Shown here: piece after piece, positions 16,264 through 26,681 of the stretch | Position numbering within the stretch: position 1 is the stretch's first letter | Layout of the letters: each line of letters starts with the position of its first letter | Source of the DNA: Streptomyces muensis | GTDB taxonomy: Bacteria; Actinomycetota; Actinomycetes; Streptomycetales; Streptomycetaceae | Length of the DNA stretch: 52,850 bases | Reading direction: 5' to 3' | Assembly: GCF_021474425.1 (NCBI RefSeq) | Contig: NZ_JAKEIP010000035.1 | Coordinates: forward strand, 1-52,850 | Program-made: the position numbers and the translations under genes | The notes under the pieces: generated by a model | Databases searched by the model: none | What the model was told of the DNA's origin: nothing | The model's input: the letters and a program-made list of their open reading frames with translations, nothing else

Positions 16264-18525
16264 GTGACCAACATCCCCGAGACCGGCCGGACGCCACGCG
16301 TCCAGATCCGGCTCATCGTCATCCAAGTCCTCGTCCTCTCCCTCCTCGGCACCCTCGGCGGCCGCCTGTGGTACCTCCAGATCCGCGAGGGCGACGCCTA
16401 CGCCAAGGAGGCGTCCGGCAACCACGTCCAGCAGGTCGTCCAGCCCGCCGTGCGCGGCTCGATCCTGGACGCGCGCGGAGTGCCGCTCGCCGACAACGAG
16501 ACACGGCTGGTGGTCTCCGCCTCCCGCACCGACCTGCTGAAGATGAAGGACGACGGTGAGGCCGTCCTCACCAAGCTGGCCGGCGTGCTGGGCATGACGC
16601 CCAAGGAGGTCCAGGAGAAGGTCCGGCTGTGTGACGCCAAGACCCCGCAGCCCTGCTGGAACGGCTCGCCGTACCAGCCGATCCCCATCACCGACGAGGC
16701 CACCCCCAAGCAGGCCCTGCAGATCCGCGAGCGCGCCGAGGACTTCCCCGGCATCACCGCCGAGCCACAGGCCCTGCGCCGCTACCCGAGCCCCGGCGAG
16801 TCCAACACCGCCCAGGTCCTCGGCTACCTCTCCCCGGTCACCGACACCGAGCTCCAGCAGGCACAGGACACCGACTCCCCGTACCTGCGCTCCGACCAGG
16901 TCGGCCGCTCCGGCCTTGAGCGGCAGTACGACAAGGTGCTGCGGGGCAAGGCGGGCGTCACCCGCTACGAGGTCGACAACCTCGGCCGGGTCATCGGCCA
17001 GGCCAAGGCGGACGCCGCCCAGCCCGGCTCCAACCTCGTCACCAGCATCGACGCCCGAGTGCAGCGGGTCGCCGAGTACGAGCTGAACGAGGCCATGAAG
17101 CAGGCCCGCAAGGAGTGGGACCGCAACACCAACGAGCCCTACAAGGCGGACTCGGGCGCGGTCGTCGTGATGGAGGCCAAGACCGGCCGCGTCGTCGCCA
17201 TGGCGTCCAACCCGACATACGACCCGAACGCCTGGGTCGGCGGCATCTCCGCCAAGGACTACAAGACGCTGACCGGCAAGTCCTCCAACTACCCGCTGCT
17301 CAACCGGGCGATCCAGGGCCAGTCGGCCCCGGGCTCCATCTTCAAGGTCATCCCGACGGCCGCCGCGGTGAACGCGGGCTACTCCTTCGACGGCCCCTAC
17401 CAGTGCTCCAGCTCCTACTCCATCGGCGGCCAGGTCTTCAAGAACTTCGAGTCCAAGGGGTACGGCCCGATCAGTCTCGGCCGCGCCCTCGAGGTGTCCT
17501 GCGACACCGTCTTCTACCGGCTCAGCCACGAGGAGTGGAAGCGGGACGGCGGCACCAAGCCGAAGAAGAACGCGGGCGACTGGTTCTACAAGACGGCCCA
17601 CCAGTTCGGCCTCGGCGCCGAGACCGGCATCGACCTGCCCAACGAGGTCACCGGCCGTGTCCCGGACCGCCAGTGGAAGCAGGACTACTGGAAGGCCAAC
17701 AAGGACGCCTGGTGCAAGTACGGCGACAAGGACGGCAGCTACGCCGAGAAGATCGCCTACGAGAACTGCCTCGAAGGCAACCGGCTGCGCGCCGGTGACT
17801 CCGTCAACTACTCCATCGGCCAGGGCGACACCCTCGTCACCCCCATCCAGATGGCCACCATCTACGCGGCCATCTCCAACGGCGGCACCCTCTACGACCC
17901 CACGGTCGGAAAGGCCGTCGTCAGCGCGGACGGCAAGACCGTCGAGGAGATCAAGCCCAGGTCGCACGGCAAGCTGCCGATAAGCAGGCAGACGCTGGCC
18001 GCGATGGACGACGCCCTCGCCGGCGTCGCCACCCGCGGTACCGCCGCATGGCGGTTCGCGCAGGTCGGCTGGCCGCAGGACAAGATCCCGATGCACGCCA
18101 AGACCGGTACCGCGGAGGTCTACGGCAAGCAGACGACCTCGTGGTTCGCGACCTACACCAAGGACTACTCGATCGTCATGACGATCTCCCAGGGTGGTAC
18201 GGGTTCCGGCGCCTCGGGTCCGGCCGTGCGCAACATCTACGACGCGCTGTACGGCGTCTCCGACGACGGCACGATCAACAAGAAGAACGCGCTGCTGCCC
18301 ACCCCCGCGAAGAGCCTGCCGAAGGTCCGCACGGACGGCACCATCACCTCGCCCAAGGTCTCCAAGGACCCGGCGAAGGACCAGCGGGCCAGCCAGGAGA
18401 GTGAGGCAGGGCCCGACGAGCCGCAGCTCGCCGGGACCGTGGCGCCGCCGACGAACGAGAACCGGGACACCCGGCGCAGGCGGCGCGGGAGCCGCCGGCG
18501 GGGAAGCCGGAGGATGCTCACATGA
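16264..18525 (+). CDS. mrdA: Penicillin-binding protein 2 (class B transpeptidase)
   Basis: 753 residues, the monofunctional DD-transpeptidase that works with RodA. There is one membrane helix near residues 17-38, then a dimerisation/pedestal domain (SILDARGVPLADN) and the transpeptidase domain. Active-site motifs are SIFK (Ser358, Lys361), S-C-D at 412-414 in place of SxN, and KTG at 613-615. It is longer than E. coli PBP2 because of a Pro/Lys-rich extension and an Arg-rich end (RRRRRGSRRRGSRR). The GTG at 16264 follows GAGAGGGGGAGG. Its stop overlaps the rodA start by 4 bp (ATGA), giving translational coupling. From family knowledge, this gene in S. coelicolor acts in spore-wall synthesis. 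Confidence 0.95.
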   Translation: MTNIPETGRTPRVQIRLIVIQVLVLSLLGTLGGRLWYLQIREGDAYAKEASGNHVQQVVQPAVRGSILDARGVPLADNETRLVVSASRTDLLKMKDDGEAVLTKLAGVLGMTPKEVQEKVRLCDAKTPQPCWNGSPYQPIPITDEATPKQALQIRERAEDFPGITAEPQALRRYPSPGESNTAQVLGYLSPVTDTELQQAQDTDSPYLRSDQVGRSGLERQYDKVLRGKAGVTRYEVDNLGRVIGQAKADAAQPGSNLVTSIDARVQRVAEYELNEAMKQARKEWDRNTNEPYKADSGAVVVMEAKTGRVVAMASNPTYDPNAWVGGISAKDYKTLTGKSSNYPLLNRAIQGQSAPGSIFKVIPTAAAVNAGYSFDGPYQCSSSYSIGGQVFKNFESKGYGPISLGRALEVSCDTVFYRLSHEEWKRDGGTKPKKNAGDWFYKTAHQFGLGAETGIDLPNEVTGRVPDRQWKQDYWKANKDAWCKYGDKDGSYAEKIAYENCLEGNRLRAGDSVNYSIGQGDTLVTPIQMATIYAAISNGGTLYDPTVGKAVVSADGKTVEEIKPRSHGKLPISRQTLAAMDDALAGVATRGTAAWRFAQVGWPQDKIPMHAKTGTAEVYGKQTTSWFATYTKDYSIVMTISQGGTGSGASGPAVRNIYDALYGVSDDGTINKKNALLPTPAKSLPKVRTDGTITSPKVSKDPAKDQRASQESEAGPDEPQLAGTVAPPTNENRDTRRRRRGSRRRGSRRMLT

Positions 18526-19721
18526 CCGGCGCCAACAGTTTCCAGGTCTCCGGGTACGGGCCCGAACGGGCGGGCTGGACCCGTCTGTTCGCCCGTGACT
18601 CGCTCGCCCGTCGGCTGGACTGGCCGATACTGCTGTCGGCCATCGCGCTGTCGCTGATCGGCTCGGTCCTCGTCTTCTCGGCGACCCGCAACCGCACCGA
18701 ACTCAACCAGGGCGACCAGTACTACTTCCTGATCCGGCACATCCTCAACACCGGTATCGGGTTCGCGCTGATGATCGGGACCGTGTGGCTGGGCCACCGC
18801 GCCCTGCGCACCGCCGTGCCGATCCTGTACGGCGTCTCGGTCTTCCTGATCCTGCTAGTGCTCACCCCGCTCGGCTCCACCATCAACGGCGCCCACTCCT
18901 GGATCAAGCTCCCCGGCGGCTTCTCGCTGCAGCCCTCGGAGTTCGTGAAGGTCACGATCATCCTGGGCATGGCGATGCTGCTGGCGACGAGAGTGGACGC
19001 GGGCGACAAGCAGTACCCCGACCATCGCACGGTGGTGCAGGCGCTGGGCCTGGCCGCGGTGCCGATGCTGATCGTGCTGCTCATGCCCGACCTCGGCTCG
19101 GTCATGGTGATGGTGGTGATCGTGCTGGGCGTGCTGCTCGCGTCCGGGTCCTCCAACCGCTGGGTCTTCGGGCTGATCGGCGCGGGCACCATGGGGGCGG
19201 TCGCGGTCTGGCAGCTGGGCGTCCTGGACGACTACCAGATCGCCCGCTTCGCTGCCTTCGCCAACCCCGAGCTCGACCCGGCGGGCGTCGGCTACAACAC
19301 CAACCAGGCGCGTATCGCGATCGGTTCCGGCGGGCTCACGGGCTCGGGGCTGTTCCACGGCTCGCAGACCACCGGCCAGTTCGTGCCCGAGCAGCAGACC
19401 GACTTCGTCTTCACCGTGGCGGGGGAGGAGCTGGGCTTCGTCGGCGGCGGGCTGATCATCCTGTTCCTCGGCGTGATCCTCTGGCGGGCTTGCCGTATCG
19501 CCCGCGAGACGACCGAGCTCTACGGGACGATCGTCGCGGCGGGCATCGTGGCGTGGTTCGCCTTCCAGTCCTTCGAGAACATCGGAATGACCCTGGGCAT
19601 CATGCCGGTGACCGGCCTGCCGCTGCCGTTCGTGTCCTACGGCGGGTCGTCGATGTTCGCGGTGTGGGTGGCGGTGGGGTTGCTGCAGTCGATTCGGGTG
19701 CAGCGGCCGATGTCGGCGTAG
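18522..19721 (+). CDS. rodA: RodA/FtsW-type SEDS peptidoglycan glycosyltransferase
   Basis: 399 residues and about ten membrane helices. The SEDS signature region reads NQARIAIGSGGLTGSG and then VPEQQTDFVFTVAGEELGF; Asp294 in the QQTDFVF motif is the likely catalytic residue. The C-terminal signature is GLPLPFVSYGGSS. It polymerises lipid II with the class B PBP encoded just upstream, with which it shares an ATGA overlap. In Streptomyces this position is occupied by the RodA-like gene sfr of the spore-wall complex. It is the last gene of the mre cluster; 145 bp of non-coding sequence without a clear terminator follow. Confidence 0.95.
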   Translation: MTGANSFQVSGYGPERAGWTRLFARDSLARRLDWPILLSAIALSLIGSVLVFSATRNRTELNQGDQYYFLIRHILNTGIGFALMIGTVWLGHRALRTAVPILYGVSVFLILLVLTPLGSTINGAHSWIKLPGGFSLQPSEFVKVTIILGMAMLLATRVDAGDKQYPDHRTVVQALGLAAVPMLIVLLMPDLGSVMVMVVIVLGVLLASGSSNRWVFGLIGAGTMGAVAVWQLGVLDDYQIARFAAFANPELDPAGVGYNTNQARIAIGSGGLTGSGLFHGSQTTGQFVPEQQTDFVFTVAGEELGFVGGGLIILFLGVILWRACRIARETTELYGTIVAAGIVAWFAFQSFENIGMTLGIMPVTGLPLPFVSYGGSSMFAVWVAVGLLQSIRVQRPMSA

Positions 19722-19854
19722 CCGCTGCGCTGGGCTTGAGCCGGGGGCGGGGCGTTGGCCGGGGTTGCGGTGTCGCCGGGGTCGTGGTGTCGGCACCCCC
19801 TGTTCGCCTGGGGTTCATGGCTGGTGAGCTCTGTCGTCAGGTCGGGTCTCCCAC

Positions 19855-19860
19855 TAGATT
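19855..19860 (+). promoter_or_regulatory. -10 box of the CYTH-CHAD gene, positioned for a leaderless transcript
   Basis: TAGATT lies exactly 6 nt before the ATG at 19867, the same spacing seen at valS and folC. No Shine-Dalgarno sequence precedes the start. Confidence 0.45.
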
Positions 19861-19866
19861 CGGGTC

Positions 19867-21378
19867 ATGGCGGACACGAAGCGCGAAATCGAGCGGAAGT
19901 ATGAATCCGACGACAGTGGCTTGCCCGACCTGACCGGCGTCGCAGGGGTCGCGGCCGTCATCGACAAGGGTGTCGCGCATCTGGACGCCACCTACTACGA
20001 CACCGAGGACCAGCGCCTCGACGCCTCCTCGATCACGCTGCGCCGCAGAACGGGCGGCTCGGACGCCGGCTGGCATCTGAAGTTCCCCGTGGCGCCGGGC
20101 GTACGGGACGAGATCCAAGCCCCGTTGTCCGACACCCTGCCCCGCGCCCTCGCCGGTCTCGTCCGCTCCCGGGTCCGGGACGCCGAGCTGGTGCCCGTGG
20201 TCCGACTGCGCTCCGACCGTGATGTGCGCCACCTCGTGGACGCCGAGAGCCGGCTGCTCGCCGAGGTCAGTGTGGACGCCGTACGGGCGGAGCGCCTCAC
20301 CGGAGGCGGCCGTACCGCCCAGTGGACCGAGATCGAGGTGGAACTGGCCGACGGCACCGACCCGGCGTTCCTCGACAAGGTCGAGAAGAAGCTGAAGAAG
20401 GCGGGTGTACGGCCCTCCGCCTCGGCCTCGAAGCTGAACCGGGCCCTGGCGGAGACGGCGCCGAAGAAGAAGCGGGGCAAGAAGGCGGGGGAGTCCGAGG
20501 CGAAGCCGGTCACCGCCGGGGACCACGTCCTGGCCTACCTGCGCGCACAGCGGGACGCGATCATCGAGCTCGATCCGGCCGTGCGGCGGGACGTGTACGA
20601 CTCCGTGCACAAGATGCGGATCGCCACCCGGCGGATGCGCAGCGCCCTCAAGTCGTACCGCACGGTCCTCGACCGGGAGGTGACCGACCCGATCGGCGAG
20701 GAGCTGAAGTGGCTGGCCGGGGAGCTGGGCGTCGACCGGGACCAGGAGGTGCTCACCGAGCGGCTGACGGCGGCCGTCGACGAACTGCCGCGCGCGCTGA
20801 CGGTCGGCCCGGTCCGTACCCGGCTGCGTACCTGGTCGCGTGCCCGCGGCGGGGGATCGCGGCGGCGTCTGACCGCCGTGCTCGACGGCACGCGCTATCT
20901 GCGGCTGCTGGAGTCCCTCGACGCCCTGGTGGCCGATCCGCCGCTGCTGAAGGCGGCCGGCGGCAAGCCGGAGAAGGCGGTCGGGAAGGCCGTACGGAAG
21001 GATCTGGCTCAGGTGTCCCGGCTGGTCGAGCAGGGGCTTGAGCTGGAGCCCGGCCAGGAGCGGGATCTCGCGCTGCACGAGGCGCGGAAGAAGGCCAAGC
21101 GGACTCGGTACGCGGCGGAGTCGGCGGTCCCGGCGCTGGGTGCCCCGGCCACCGCCCTGGTGAAGTCGATGAAGAGCCTCCAGAACCTCCTCGGCGACCA
21201 CCAGGACAGCGTGATGACCCGGGAGGCCCTGCGGGAGCTGGCCCGGCAGGCGCACGGGGCGGGGGAGCCGTCGTTCACGTACGGGCTGCTGTACGGGCGT
21301 GAGGAGCGGCGGGCGGCCGAGGACGAGGCCCGGCTGCCCGGGCTGTGGCAGGAGATCAAGGGCGGGACGAGCATCTGA
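19867..21378 (+). CDS. CYTH and CHAD domain-containing protein
   Basis: 503 residues. The N-terminal CYTH domain (about 1-200) carries the ExExK motif at Glu7-Ile-Glu9-Arg-Lys11 and the alternating Arg/Lys/Glu residues of a triphosphate tunnel enzyme (ITLRRRTGG, WTEIEVELADG). A Lys-rich linker (PKKKRGKKAGESEAKP) joins it to a helical CHAD domain (about 215-495) with conserved histidines (VHKMRIATRRMRSAL, LHEARKKAKRTRYAAE, LLGDHQDSVMTREALR). CHAD domains bind inorganic polyphosphate, and CYTH proteins hydrolyse triphosphates, so a polyphosphate-linked role is likely. The ATG sits 6 nt behind TAGATT. Confidence 0.93.
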   Translation: MADTKREIERKYESDDSGLPDLTGVAGVAAVIDKGVAHLDATYYDTEDQRLDASSITLRRRTGGSDAGWHLKFPVAPGVRDEIQAPLSDTLPRALAGLVRSRVRDAELVPVVRLRSDRDVRHLVDAESRLLAEVSVDAVRAERLTGGGRTAQWTEIEVELADGTDPAFLDKVEKKLKKAGVRPSASASKLNRALAETAPKKKRGKKAGESEAKPVTAGDHVLAYLRAQRDAIIELDPAVRRDVYDSVHKMRIATRRMRSALKSYRTVLDREVTDPIGEELKWLAGELGVDRDQEVLTERLTAAVDELPRALTVGPVRTRLRTWSRARGGGSRRRLTAVLDGTRYLRLLESLDALVADPPLLKAAGGKPEKAVGKAVRKDLAQVSRLVEQGLELEPGQERDLALHEARKKAKRTRYAAESAVPALGAPATALVKSMKSLQNLLGDHQDSVMTREALRELARQAHGAGEPSFTYGLLYGREERRAAEDEARLPGLWQEIKGGTSI

Positions 21379-21458
21379 ACGTGCGGGGTGCCGTCGCGGT
21401 CGCGTTAGGCTAGATGGTCACCCCTGTCAGTTCAGTCCAGCTCACGAAGGTTCGCGAG

Positions 21459-23432
<1,974 letters not shown>

Positions 23433-23550
23433 GGTGGGCGACGCTCGATCGGGGGATTGCGGCCCTGGCTGAAGCGAGCGAGGAAGAGGTGGCCGCCGCG
23501 CTGGCTGCTGTCGGAGCTGCTCAGGCCTCGCTGAGGCCCCGTACTGCAAT

Positions 23551-23582
23551 ATTGAGGCCCCTCTCTACAGACGGGCCTCAAT
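23551..23582 (+). terminator. Hairpin behind copy A
   Basis: ATTGAGGCCC / GGGCCTCAAT, perfect 10-bp arms with a 12-nt loop, 118 bp past the radical SAM stop. A similar partial sequence (GCTGAGGCCCCG) lies just before it. It probably ends transcription from the radical SAM gene before the island gene. The whole gap 23433-23748 holds copy A's downstream part, this hairpin and the promoter region of the next gene. Confidence 0.6.
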
Positions 23583-23641
23583 GCTGTCCGACGCCGGTGA
23601 GCTGCCTGAATGGTCGGCTCAGCTTGCCTTTGGCAAGTTGA

Positions 23642-23666
23642 TATCCAGGATGGTGATTGCTGGATA
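23642..23666. promoter_or_regulatory. Dyad in an AT-rich promoter region before the Mrr-TerD gene
   Basis: TATCCAG and CTGGATA are perfect 7-bp arms separated by 11 bp. The surrounding 60 bp (23641-23700) have only 29 G+C by hand count, against about 45 per 60 in neighbouring genes. TTGATA (23638-23643) could be a -35. A second small dyad, CTTGCC/GGCAAG, lies just upstream. This may be an operator controlling the nuclease fusion; no regulator is encoded nearby. Confidence 0.4.
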
Positions 23667-23748
23667 AAGTCGGATTGTTACTACTGGTTGCGGGGGTGAC
23701 CAGGTTTTGGTCGGCGGTGCCGACGTCCCTGGGGAGGGCAGGTAGCGC

Positions 23749-25806
23749 ATGAGTCGTCGCTCTGCTGGTTTGGTCGGCGTCTGGGCTGAGACACAGCGTC
23801 AGCAACAGCGCCAGATGGAAGCCGAGGCGAGGCAGCGCAGGGAGGAAGCCCGGCAGGTGCGGGCTTACCAGCGGCTCGCTGCTCAGGGGCATCGGGAGTT
23901 CCGGCAGGCGGAGGCCAGGCGACGTACGGAGGAGATCGAAGCCCAGGTCGTGTCCTTACAAGGGCTACTGGTCGCCGGTTGCCAGACCCCAGTCTTCAGA
24001 GCATCGTCCTTGATGCGCCCGGAAGAGATCGCGCCGTTCGATCCAGGGCCGCTTGCGTGGCCTGTGCGCATGCCGGATCAGAGCCAGTACCAGGCGCAGG
24101 GCGGCTGGACAGCAAGTCGGCGTGCACAAGCTCAGGCCGAGGCGCGCGCTCATTTCGAACGCGACTGGCACGCGGCGCAGGCTGCCGAAGCGCAGCGGCA
24201 ACAGCAGTTAGCGGCCGCACAGCGGGACTATGAGCGGGACGCGGAGGCTCAGCGGTCGGAAATACGTAGGCACAACGCCGGCATCGTCGAGGTGACCGCG
24301 GGGGTGAGGCGAGGCGAGCCGGACTCCGTGATCGAGTATTTCTCGGCGGCGCTCTACTCGTCGACCGCCTGGCCCGAAGGGTTCCCGCGGCAGGTTGCCG
24401 CAGCTTTTGACCCAGCGGCCCGACAACTCGTCCTGGACTGGGAGATGCCCACGTACGACGTGGTACCTGAGGCGAAGTCGGTGAGGTACGTCCCTTCTCA
24501 GGATCAGGACAAGGTGACCGCTCGTCCCGTGACTCAGCGTCGGGCGCTGTACCGGGAGGTGCTGGCGCAGAGCATGCTGCTGGTGTTGCGTCAGCTGTTC
24601 GCCGCTGATGAGTACGGCATCCTCGACTCGGTCGCTTTGAACGGCTTCGTGGACGCACCCGACCCGGCGACGGGACGGCCATCGCACATCTTTCTGGCTA
24701 CTGTCATGGCCGGACGGTCGGGCTTCACCGAACTGCATCTGGAGCAGGTGGATCCCGTCAGCTGTCTGACCGACGCTTTGCGCGGACAACTCGCCACTCG
24801 CCCCGATCAGCTCAGCTCGGTGCGGCCGAGCCGTCAGCCTCGGGACGTTGGTAACCACGTCGTCACCCATGGCGGGAATGAGGAGCCGGATCTGTACGAC
24901 ATGGATCCGATCGCCTTCGAGTCTCTGGTCGCGGAGTTGTTCCGTGCGATGGGGATGCAGGCGGTGACGACCGAGCGTTCGAACGACGGAGGCGTCGATG
25001 TCGACGCGATGGACCCGACACCGATCCGAGGCGGCAAGATCGTCGTACAGGTGAAGCGCTACCGGGCAACGGTGCCTCCAACGGCTGTGCGTGACCTGTA
25101 CGGCACAGTCCAGGACCGCGGCGCCAACAAGGGTGTTCTGGTGACCACCTCGGCTTTCGGACCCGGCTCGCACACCTTCGCCCGTGGTAAGCCCCTGGAG
25201 CTCATCTCGGGCAGTGAGCTTGTCGATCTGCTGCACAGGCACGGGCTTCGTGGCCGTTTGGGAGAAGGACGGCGAGCGGCACCCACGCAGACGGCTTCGT
25301 CCGGGCCGGTAACCCCGCCTGACGACTACAACGTGCTGGGCATGATGTGGTCGGGGAACGTCGCTCTTGACGTGTGCGCACTCGTATGTCGGGGCAGTCG
25401 GGTCCTGAGCGAAGAGCACTTCGTGTTCTTCAACAACCCCCAGACTCCGGATGGTTCGGTGCGAGCTGTGCCGGCGCAAGCGCCGGACAAGGCAGCGATT
25501 CGTGTTTCCTTCGACGCGCTCCCGCAGGAGGCGGATCGGTTCGTGCTCGTGGCTGCTGTTGACCCAGAGGTGAATCCTGACGCCGACTTGTCAGGCTTCA
25601 CCGAGGCCTGCATCCGGCTGCTGGACCCGGCGAGAGCGGAACTCGGCCGACTTGACGTCTCGGATGGCCGTTGCGGGGAGACAGCTCTGGTACTGGGCTC
25701 CTTCCGGCACCGGCCGAACGGTGACTGGGACTTCGTCCTCGGCGGAAAGGGCTACCCACGAGGTCTGGAACAGCTCCTTCAGGACTACGGCATCGAGGTG
25801 GAGTAG
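23749..25806 (+). CDS. Coiled-coil / Mrr-type restriction endonuclease / TerD fusion protein
   Basis: 685 residues. Residues 10-60 and 115-185 are Gln/Ala/Arg/Glu-rich and probably coiled coils. Residues about 190-350 form a globular domain I can place only as part of Streptomyces restriction-endonuclease-like proteins (DWEMPTYDVVPEAKSVRYV). Residues about 384-505 are an Mrr-type PD-(D/E)xK nuclease: MDPIAFESLVAELFRAMG, catalytic Asp417/Asp419 in GGVDVDA, and Gln434-Val-Lys436. Residues 525-685 are a TerD domain (NVALDVCALVCRG, EHFVFFNNPQTPDGSV, GETALVLGSFRHRPNGDW, GLEQLLQDYG). TerD modules are linked to stress, metal and phage response; the fusion suggests a sensor-gated nuclease. It stands alone between 3'-end copies A and B and is less GC-rich than its neighbours. 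An AGG-containing site precedes the ATG. Confidence 0.88.
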   Translation: MSRRSAGLVGVWAETQRQQQRQMEAEARQRREEARQVRAYQRLAAQGHREFRQAEARRRTEEIEAQVVSLQGLLVAGCQTPVFRASSLMRPEEIAPFDPGPLAWPVRMPDQSQYQAQGGWTASRRAQAQAEARAHFERDWHAAQAAEAQRQQQLAAAQRDYERDAEAQRSEIRRHNAGIVEVTAGVRRGEPDSVIEYFSAALYSSTAWPEGFPRQVAAAFDPAARQLVLDWEMPTYDVVPEAKSVRYVPSQDQDKVTARPVTQRRALYREVLAQSMLLVLRQLFAADEYGILDSVALNGFVDAPDPATGRPSHIFLATVMAGRSGFTELHLEQVDPVSCLTDALRGQLATRPDQLSSVRPSRQPRDVGNHVVTHGGNEEPDLYDMDPIAFESLVAELFRAMGMQAVTTERSNDGGVDVDAMDPTPIRGGKIVVQVKRYRATVPPTAVRDLYGTVQDRGANKGVLVTTSAFGPGSHTFARGKPLELISGSELVDLLHRHGLRGRLGEGRRAAPTQTASSGPVTPPDDYNVLGMMWSGNVALDVCALVCRGSRVLSEEHFVFFNNPQTPDGSVRAVPAQAPDKAAIRVSFDALPQEADRFVLVAAVDPEVNPDADLSGFTEACIRLLDPARAELGRLDVSDGRCGETALVLGSFRHRPNGDWDFVLGGKGYPRGLEQLLQDYGIEVE

Positions 25807-25814
25807 CACCACGC

Positions 25815-25960
25815 AGAACGCGGCGGCGGCGCCCGGCGGGCACTCGCGCTGAGGTGGGCGATGCTCGATCGGGTGGTTGAGGCCCTGGCGGGGACGAGTG
25901 AGGACGAGGTCGTGGCTGCGCTTGCCGCGGTAGGCGCTTCGCATGCTCGCCTCGCGGTAC
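25815..25960 (+). repeat. Copy B: partial radical-SAM 3' end plus shared downstream segment
   Basis: It begins 9 bp after the Mrr-TerD stop. AGAACGCGGCG through TGA (25815-25852) repeats the last 38 bp of the radical SAM gene with three substitutions. The following 100 bp match the segment behind copy A, most closely in GGTGGGCGAYGCTCGATCGG. The rest of the radical SAM end is missing, so it is a scar rather than a gene. Confidence 0.75.
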
Positions 25961-26076
25961 CGACAGCGGCCGCCGAACGCCGCTCCCGGGCCCTGCTGAG
26001 CGGGTCGGGTAGCCGGTGCTGTGCATCGATTTTGTCCGACCAGGCCAGGTGCCGCGCTCGGCCACGCTGGTTGTGA
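25861..26076 (+). CDS. Small ORF of 71 codons, first half conserved at copy A
   Basis: The ATG at 25861 has GAGGTGGG five bases upstream. The first 36 residues (MLDRVVEALAGTSEDEVVAA...) are conserved with the frame behind copy A. There the same helix-like pattern reads LDRGIAALAEASEEEVAAAL, with ACG in place of ATG. Differences between the copies favour conserved or similar residues, which hints that the peptide was once selected. The second half (Arg/Ser/Cys-rich) has no counterpart and looks non-coding. The peptide is unassigned; it could equally be a decayed gene end carried with the repeat. Confidence 0.35.
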   Translation: MLDRVVEALAGTSEDEVVAALAAVGASHARLAVPTAAAERRSRALLSGSGSRCCASILSDQARCRARPRWL

Positions 26077-26156
26077 CCGAGCGCCCTGTATGGCAGCGGG
26101 ACGGGAGGGGCTCCTACCCGAGGTGGTGTCGGAATTCGCCACTAGGCTCCAGTGCC

Positions 26157-26681
26157 ATGACCAGTGATCTCGGGTTCACCTGCTCGTGCTGCGGTGCCCA
26201 CCACGCTGAGCTGCCGATGAACTACTCTGCCGAGGCCCCGGCTGTGTGGGATCCGGCGTTCGCCGACGCCGACGACTGCCTGCTCTCCTCGGACCAGTGC
26301 GTGGTACATGCGCAGCACTACTTCGTGAAGGGCATGATCGAGATACCGATCATCGACAGCGACGAGGTGTTCTCCTGGGGCGTCTGGGTTTCGCTCAGCC
26401 GCGAGAACTTCTCCCGCTCGGCGGACTTGTGGGACACGCTGGGCCGGGAGACCGAGAAGCCGTACTTCGGCTGGATGACCACTGATCTGCCGGTCTATTC
26501 GCCCACGACGCTCAATCTCAAGACCCACGTCCACACCCGCCCGGTTGGCGAGCGCCCCTACGTCGAACTGGAGCCCACTGAGCATCCCCTCGCCGTCGAA
26601 CAGCGCACGGGGATCACCATGGACCGCGTGCGGGAGATCGCGGAGTCCGTGCTCCACGCCGACAGCAGCGAGGAGCAGTGA
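26157..26681 (+). CDS. DUF2199 domain-containing protein
   Basis: 174 residues. The N-terminus has a zinc-knuckle-like C-x-C-C (FTCSCCGAHH), followed by the DUF2199 core (DDCLLSSDQCVVHAQHYFVKG, WGVWVSLSRENF, EKPYFGWM) and the ending HPLAVEQRTGITMDRVREIA. The biochemical function is unknown; such proteins are widespread in actinobacteria. The ATG at 26157 is preferred over the upstream frame because TAGGCT (26143-26148) lies 8 nt before it, so the mRNA may be nearly leaderless. It overlaps the next gene by one base (TGATG), so the two are coupled. It lies between copies B and C of the radical SAM 3' end. Confidence 0.85.
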   Translation: MTSDLGFTCSCCGAHHAELPMNYSAEAPAVWDPAFADADDCLLSSDQCVVHAQHYFVKGMIEIPIIDSDEVFSWGVWVSLSRENFSRSADLWDTLGRETEKPYFGWMTTDLPVYSPTTLNLKTHVHTRPVGERPYVELEPTEHPLAVEQRTGITMDRVREIAESVLHADSSEEQ

